DNA of 9,669 nucleotides from Candidatus Saccharimonadota bacterium (GTDB lineage: Bacteria > Patescibacteriota > Saccharimonadia > QS-5-54-17): positions 1 to 9,669 of the forward strand of contig SLRF01000004.1 of the NCBI GenBank assembly GCA_007131065.1, in the 5' to 3' direction. Each line of letters opens with the position of its first letter. Position 1 is the first letter of the stretch. Positions 6,352 through 9,669 of this stretch are shown piece after piece. The position numbers were made by a program, and so were the translations under genes. Under the pieces are notes generated by a model. That model saw only the letters and a program-made list of their open reading frames with translations, was not told the DNA's origin and did not search any database.

Positions 6352-6999
6352 TGCCTCCGGAGGCTTGGTTAATATACTACGAGTGGTCTTCGTAAGCATC
6401 TTTCCTTTGTTGTCTAGTTCATATATGACGGCCTGGCCGAATATCATCTCTACCGTTTCTATGCCACTATCTGAAATCGACTCGATGTATTTAATCAGCG
6501 CCCGGATAGAATTGCCATGAGCGACTATCAGGACTGTTTTGCCGTCTCTGAGCAAGGGCACCACCTGGTCCTTATAAAAAGGTACAACTCTGCTGTGGAC
6601 CTGCTTGAGGGTCTCACCGCCTTTTATAGGCTCGTCCCACCCCCGGCGTATACGATGGAATACCTCCTCTCCAACCTCCTTCTGTACTTGCCACTTGTTT
6701 TTTCCGGTATGGACCCCATAATCACGCTCATTAATAGCTGGCTCTATCTGATACTTGACTGCTTGCCCTGCAGCCACTAAAAGTTGGTTGGCTGTTTCCT
6801 GTGTCCGTACTTGTTGCGAGACAAAAACCTTATCGAATTCAATGTCTGCCAGCTTCGACCCCATCTCTGCGGCTTCATATTCGCCCTTCGCAGTAAGATG
6901 AACATCCGTCAAGCCGGTCCATTTACCGTGCGCGTTCCATTCGGACTCCCCGTGGCGAACTATTACTAACTTGGGCTTGCTGGAATTTAATCGGCTCAT
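6349..6999 (-). CDS. gpmA: 2,3-bisphosphoglycerate-dependent phosphoglycerate mutase (dPGM), compact form
   Basis: Interconverts 3- and 2-phosphoglycerate in glycolysis, through a phosphohistidine; cytoplasmic. From the ATG at 6999 it has 216 aa. Motifs: LVIVRHGESEWN (11-22) with the phosphorylated His16, TGLTDV, NERDYG (90-95) with the acid/base Glu91, GGETL, and AHGNSIRA (160-167) with His161. E. coli GpmA has about 250 aa; the segment after RRGW is shortened here, as in other compact dPGMs. The frame stays open to a TTG at 7020, but the TATAAT box (7014-7009) lies between that TTG and the ATG, so the ATG is chosen. No SD precedes it; the mRNA should be leaderless or carry 2-3 extra bases. 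It diverges from eno, the next enzyme of the pathway. Confidence 0.93.
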   Translation of the reverse strand: MSRLNSSKPKLVIVRHGESEWNAHGKWTGLTDVHLTAKGEYEAAEMGSKLADIEFDKVFVSQQVRTQETANQLLVAAGQAVKYQIEPAINERDYGVHTGKNKWQVQKEVGEEVFHRIRRGWDEPIKGGETLKQVHSRVVPFYKDQVVPLLRDGKTVLIVAHGNSIRALIKYIESISDSGIETVEMIFGQAVIYELDNKGKMLTKTTRSILTKPPEA

Positions 7000-7008
7000 C
7001 AAAACCGT

Positions 7009-7014
7009 ATTATA
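7009..7014 (-). promoter_or_regulatory. -10 box of gpmA
   Basis: A perfect TATAAT ends nine bases before the gpmA ATG (6999), predicting a leader of about 0-3 nt. The -35 zone (about 7032-7037, TACTAA/TTACTA) matches the consensus poorly. This box also rules out the upstream TTG as the start codon. Confidence 0.6.
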
Positions 7015-7051
7015 CGCCAATCCGCTTCGCTTTAGTAAGAAGCTGTGTCAC

Positions 7052-7057
7052 TATAAA
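7052..7057 (+). promoter_or_regulatory. -10 box of the eno-esterase operon
   Basis: TATAAA lies only four bases before the eno ATG (7062), again predicting a leaderless or nearly leaderless mRNA; no SD is present. The expected -35 position (about 7029-7034) overlaps that of gpmA on the other strand. Confidence 0.5.
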
Positions 7058-7061
7058 TAGT

Positions 7062-8345
7062 ATGAAAATATCCTCCATCAGCGCTCGGGAGATACTCGAT
7101 TCCCGCGGCAATCCCACCCTGGAAGTCGACGTAAGGACCACTGACGGAAATTTTGCTCGTGCCGCTGTACCGTCCGGAGCTTCTACCGGAGAATTCGAGT
7201 CGTTAGAGTTGCGGGACGGCGGAGAGCGCTTCAACGGCAAGGGTGTTTTGAGTGCGGTAAAGAATATACAAGAAACAATAGCCCCTGAATTGATTCACAA
7301 ATCTTTCCACGACCCGAAGAGCTTGGACGATTTATTACTTGAACTGGACGGCACAGAAGATAAATCACGCCTGGGGGCCAATACAGTCTTGGGTATGTCG
7401 CTTGCTGGTGCTAAAGCGATGGCAGCAGACTCTCGAATGCAGTTATTCGACTTTATACGAACGGTTCACGGCGGAAATCAAGCTTCCGTGCTTCCTTTGC
7501 CGTTGATTAACGTACTAAACGGCGGCGCGCACGCTTATAAATCCACTTCCGTTCAGGAGTTCATGTTGATACCGCACGGTGCTGAAGATTTTTACAGCGC
7601 CATAGAGATTAGCTCCAAAGTATTTCGGCAACTAGCCTATAATCTTCGAGCGAAGAACTACAGCACCGCAGTCGGAGACGAGGGTGGATTCGTACCGATG
7701 ATAACTTCCGACACCGAGGCTATAGAACTTCTAGTAGAAGCTGTTTCCGATGCCGGCTACATCCCGGGGGAGACTATCTCGCTCGGCCTAGACGTAGCCG
7801 CCAGTGAGCTCTTCCGAGACGGGCGCTACCACTTAGACGGAGAGGCTTACTCGACCGAAGAAATGATTGACTGGCTGGAAGGTCTTACGGATAAATACCC
7901 GATTATTTCTATAGAAGACGGCCTAGATGAGAACGACTGGAACGGATGGGCCGCCTTGCGTTCCAGATTGGCAAGCAACGTCCAGTTAGTGGGAGATGAT
8001 TTATTAGTAACCAACACGGACCGACTCTCCAAAGGCATTGAGAAATCAGCAGCCGACAGCATCCTCATCAAGCCCAATCAAATAGGCACTCTCAGTGAAA
8101 CTCTGGAAGCTATATCCACCGCCCAAGACGCCGGGTGGGAATGCATAGTGTCGCATCGATCAGGAGAAACGAATGATACCACCATCGCACATCTAGCAGT
8201 CGGTACCGGATCATCACAGATAAAAACCGGCTCACTAAACAGAGGCGAGAGAGTCGAAAAGTACAACGAGCTCTTTAGGATATCGGAGATCATAGAATCC
8301 TCGCGCATGGCCAATCCTTTCGACGCAAAACCCGAAAGCGGATGA
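7062..8345 (+). CDS. eno: Enolase (phosphopyruvate hydratase)
   Basis: Dehydrates 2-phosphoglycerate to phosphoenolpyruvate; Mg-dependent, cytoplasmic, and in many bacteria also part of RNA degradation complexes or found on the surface. It has 427 aa, full length for the family. Visible catalytic features: mobile loop SGAST (38-42), His157 and Glu166 (GGAHA...QEF), Glu207 (GDEGG), the Mg ligands Asp244 (GLDV), Glu285 (SIEDG) and Asp312 (VGDD), the base Lys337 (LIKPNQ), SHRSGE (364-369), and Lys388 (IKTG). Nothing essential is missing. The start is ATG with TATAAA four bases upstream and no SD. The TGA stop overlaps the ATG of the following esterase gene (ATGA), so the two are co-transcribed and probably translationally coupled. 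It diverges from gpmA. Confidence 0.97.
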   Translation: MKISSISAREILDSRGNPTLEVDVRTTDGNFARAAVPSGASTGEFESLELRDGGERFNGKGVLSAVKNIQETIAPELIHKSFHDPKSLDDLLLELDGTEDKSRLGANTVLGMSLAGAKAMAADSRMQLFDFIRTVHGGNQASVLPLPLINVLNGGAHAYKSTSVQEFMLIPHGAEDFYSAIEISSKVFRQLAYNLRAKNYSTAVGDEGGFVPMITSDTEAIELLVEAVSDAGYIPGETISLGLDVAASELFRDGRYHLDGEAYSTEEMIDWLEGLTDKYPIISIEDGLDENDWNGWAALRSRLASNVQLVGDDLLVTNTDRLSKGIEKSAADSILIKPNQIGTLSETLEAISTAQDAGWECIVSHRSGETNDTTIAHLAVGTGSSQIKTGSLNRGERVEKYNELFRISEIIESSRMANPFDAKPESG

Positions 8346-9247
8346 AGAGGGTCGTGGTTATACTGCTTGCACTGCTGGCGTTTTTGCTCTTGGTCTTACT
8401 AGCCGTCTATATATTCGCACTTACCAGCACGGACAGATCAGCCATCCTACATAGCAAATCTTCGCTTCACCACGACGGTTATGAGCGTACATACAGGGTA
8501 GTGACTTCCAAACGTTATGATAACTCGATAGATTACCCTCTAGTCGTTATGCTCCACGGCTATAACGATCGCGGGGTACAGATGCAGCTCTATTCGGGGA
8601 TGAGCAACCTGGGCAATGAAAAAGGATTTATATCGGTCTATCCCGACGGATTAAATAGATCTTGGAATGGTGAATTTTGCTGTGGCAATTCCTGGAAAAG
8701 AAACGTCGATGACGTCGGATTTATATCCGAAATGATAAAAAGAATAAAAAAAGATTACTCGATAGACGCATCCAGAGTTTTTGTGGCCGGATACTCCAAC
8801 GGAGGCCTGCTAACTCAAAAACTCTTAAACGACAACCCGGAGATATTTGCTGGCGGGGCCGTAGTAATGAGCGGAATCGGCTCTGACGAAGGGTCGCTCG
8901 ATATAGACAGCTCGCGGGCCCCGATATTATTCATAAATGGCGAAAACGACAAATACGTACCACTGAACCAGCAGCATGAGTCCAAAAGAGGATTCAACTT
9001 TACACCCGCCGATACAACCCTGGATAAATGGAAGCTTGCTTACGGCTGCACGAATAATACGGCCGAGGTGGATGAAGAGCAATATTACGGCAGTGTATAT
9101 ACCTGTGAGGAGTCTGTCATCGCTAGGTATGTATTCAAAGACACCGCACACGCATGGCCGCAATGGAGACTTTCTAATCCGTTCAAGCAAATACCCGAAT
9201 CGTCCAGGCTCATATGGGATTTTTGGGTGGATCAATCCGGCAACTAG
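8342..9247 (+). CDS. Membrane-anchored or secreted CE1/LpqC-like esterase (PHB-depolymerase family)
   Basis: An alpha/beta hydrolase acting outside the cytoplasm, 301 aa. The N-terminal hydrophobic helix (about 4-27, after MKR) has no convincing signal-peptidase site or lipobox, so it is probably a membrane anchor. Oxyanion region LHGYND (71-76); WNGEFCCGNSW and VDDVGFI (108-128), typical of the polyhydroxybutyrate depolymerase/feruloyl or acetylxylan esterase group; nucleophile Ser152 in GYSNG (150-154); Asp203 in NGEND; His270 in TAHAW. Cys113/114 and Cys236/255 may form disulfides, which suits an exported enzyme. The likely substrate is an ester on plant or microbial polysaccharide; PHB itself is less likely given the CE1-like motifs. 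Translation probably depends on coupling to eno (ATGA overlap, weak SD). 14 of 17 Ile codons are ATA. Confidence 0.87.
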   Translation: MKRVVVILLALLAFLLLVLLAVYIFALTSTDRSAILHSKSSLHHDGYERTYRVVTSKRYDNSIDYPLVVMLHGYNDRGVQMQLYSGMSNLGNEKGFISVYPDGLNRSWNGEFCCGNSWKRNVDDVGFISEMIKRIKKDYSIDASRVFVAGYSNGGLLTQKLLNDNPEIFAGGAVVMSGIGSDEGSLDIDSSRAPILFINGENDKYVPLNQQHESKRGFNFTPADTTLDKWKLAYGCTNNTAEVDEEQYYGSVYTCEESVIARYVFKDTAHAWPQWRLSNPFKQIPESSRLIWDFWVDQSGN

Positions 9248-9669
9248 GTCCCTACATCGGCTTTGGCCTTATTGAGGGTGTCTATGACTGAATCCACGCT
9301 TTTAGCCTCCATCAAGTCTGCCCGCAGTCTACTCGATCCTTCCCACTCGGATATATACATCTTGAAGAACTTTTTCATGACCTCGAAGTTTTTCTCGTCC
9401 GACCATGTTTGCTGCCAGAGCTGAAGGTGAAGCAACAGCATGTCTATGCGCATAGACGGGGTGGATTCTGAAGACATTTTTGGATTAAAAATCCATGGAT
9501 CTCTAAACACTCCTCTTCCTACCATGACTCCGTCCACTCCACTGGTGCGCGCAAGCTCCTCTCCTTGGGCGCGAGATAGTACATCGCCATTGCCAACCAC
9601 GACGGTATTTGGTGCTATGCTGTTTCGCATCTCTGCCACCTTGGCTATTTCACCCCAATCGGCCGGAAA
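9244..9669 (-). CDS. dus: tRNA-dihydrouridine synthase, C-terminal part (runs off the window)
   Basis: A partial gene: the frame stays open to the right edge, so the true start lies outside and the GTG at 9639 is internal. The visible product begins FPADWGEIAKVAEM and runs to the TAG at 9244-9246. Dus enzymes are FMN-dependent and reduce specific uridines of tRNA to dihydrouridine with NADPH. The end of the TIM barrel is seen: VVVGNGDV (FMN-phosphate contact) and DGVMVGRGVFRDPWIF, the family GxMxGRG...PW signature. The helical C-terminal domain that binds tRNA follows (MKKFFKMYISEWEGSSRLRADLMEA). The catalytic Cys lies upstream, outside the window. DusB-like by overall pattern, but the subfamily cannot be fixed from this part. 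It converges on the esterase gene, overlapping it by four bases. Confidence 0.9.
   Translation of the reverse strand, partial: FPADWGEIAKVAEMRNSIAPNTVVVGNGDVLSRAQGEELARTSGVDGVMVGRGVFRDPWIFNPKMSSESTPSMRIDMLLLHLQLWQQTWSDEKNFEVMKKFFKMYISEWEGSSRLRADLMEAKSVDSVIDTLNKAKADVGT

Noticed and set aside
6353..6364. Perfect 12-bp palindrome GCCTCCGGAGGC as an operator
   Set aside because: It encodes the C-terminal codons Pro-Pro-Glu-Ala of gpmA and is far from any promoter; probably chance codon use.
7000..7020. TTG start for gpmA at 7020, adding seven residues
   Set aside because: The TATAAT box at 7014-7009 lies downstream of this TTG, so a transcript from it would not contain the codon; the ATG at 6999 begins a normal dPGM N-terminus.
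7847..8314. Minus-strand frames opposite eno (7847-8077 and 8078-8314)
   Set aside because: Shadow frames of the enolase gene without recognisable features.
9244..9639. A complete small gene starting with GTG at 9639
   Set aside because: The reading frame continues through 9669 with family-typical Dus residues (PADWGEIAKVAEM), so this is the 3' part of a longer gene.

Overview
The window looks like a compact bacterial chromosome segment carrying mostly housekeeping genes: ten coding regions, about 93% coding, and no tRNA, rRNA, CRISPR array, transposase or phage gene that I could recognise. TGA is a true stop here (gpmA and eno both end in TGA), which excludes the UGA=Gly code of Absconditabacteria and Gracilibacteria. 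AUA is strongly preferred for Ile (14 of 17 Ile codons in the esterase gene). The compact dPGM, membrane-anchored FAS1 protein, RhlE-like helicase with a basic N-terminal tail, tight packing and near-leaderless promoters fit Patescibacteria, possibly Saccharibacteria. That placement is inference and has not been tested by phylogeny.

Left block, minus strand (159-6999, transcribed right to left): gpmA; a membrane-anchored fasciclin protein; a bacterial PH-domain protein; a group III-like 6-phosphofructokinase; a small three-helix membrane protein; a DEAD-box-family RNA helicase with DEVD in motif II; and an ABC-2 exporter pair (ATPase, then permease, 1 bp apart). Apart from the ABC pair these genes are separated by gaps of about 50-170 bp and mostly carry their own promoter-like signals. 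The left edge (1-80) is a palindrome-rich repeat downstream of the exporter.

Right block: eno (plus strand) diverges from gpmA across 62 bp, so two consecutive glycolytic enzymes share one promoter region. A secreted or membrane-anchored CE1/LpqC-like esterase overlaps the eno stop by ATGA. The esterase converges on the 3' end of a tRNA-dihydrouridine synthase gene that runs off the right edge; the two stop codons share the palindrome CTAG.

Pfk, dPGM and enolase provide three glycolytic steps within about 4.4 kb. The remaining genes concern the cell envelope (exporter, FAS1 protein, esterase, small membrane protein, possibly the PH protein) and RNA metabolism (helicase, Dus). I see no clear new multi-gene system. 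The best leads are regulatory: a predicted start-site-sequestering leader on the helicase mRNA, several -10 boxes placed so close to start codons that transcripts should be leaderless or nearly so, overlapping divergent gpmA/eno promoters, and a near-consensus promoter in front of the small membrane protein.
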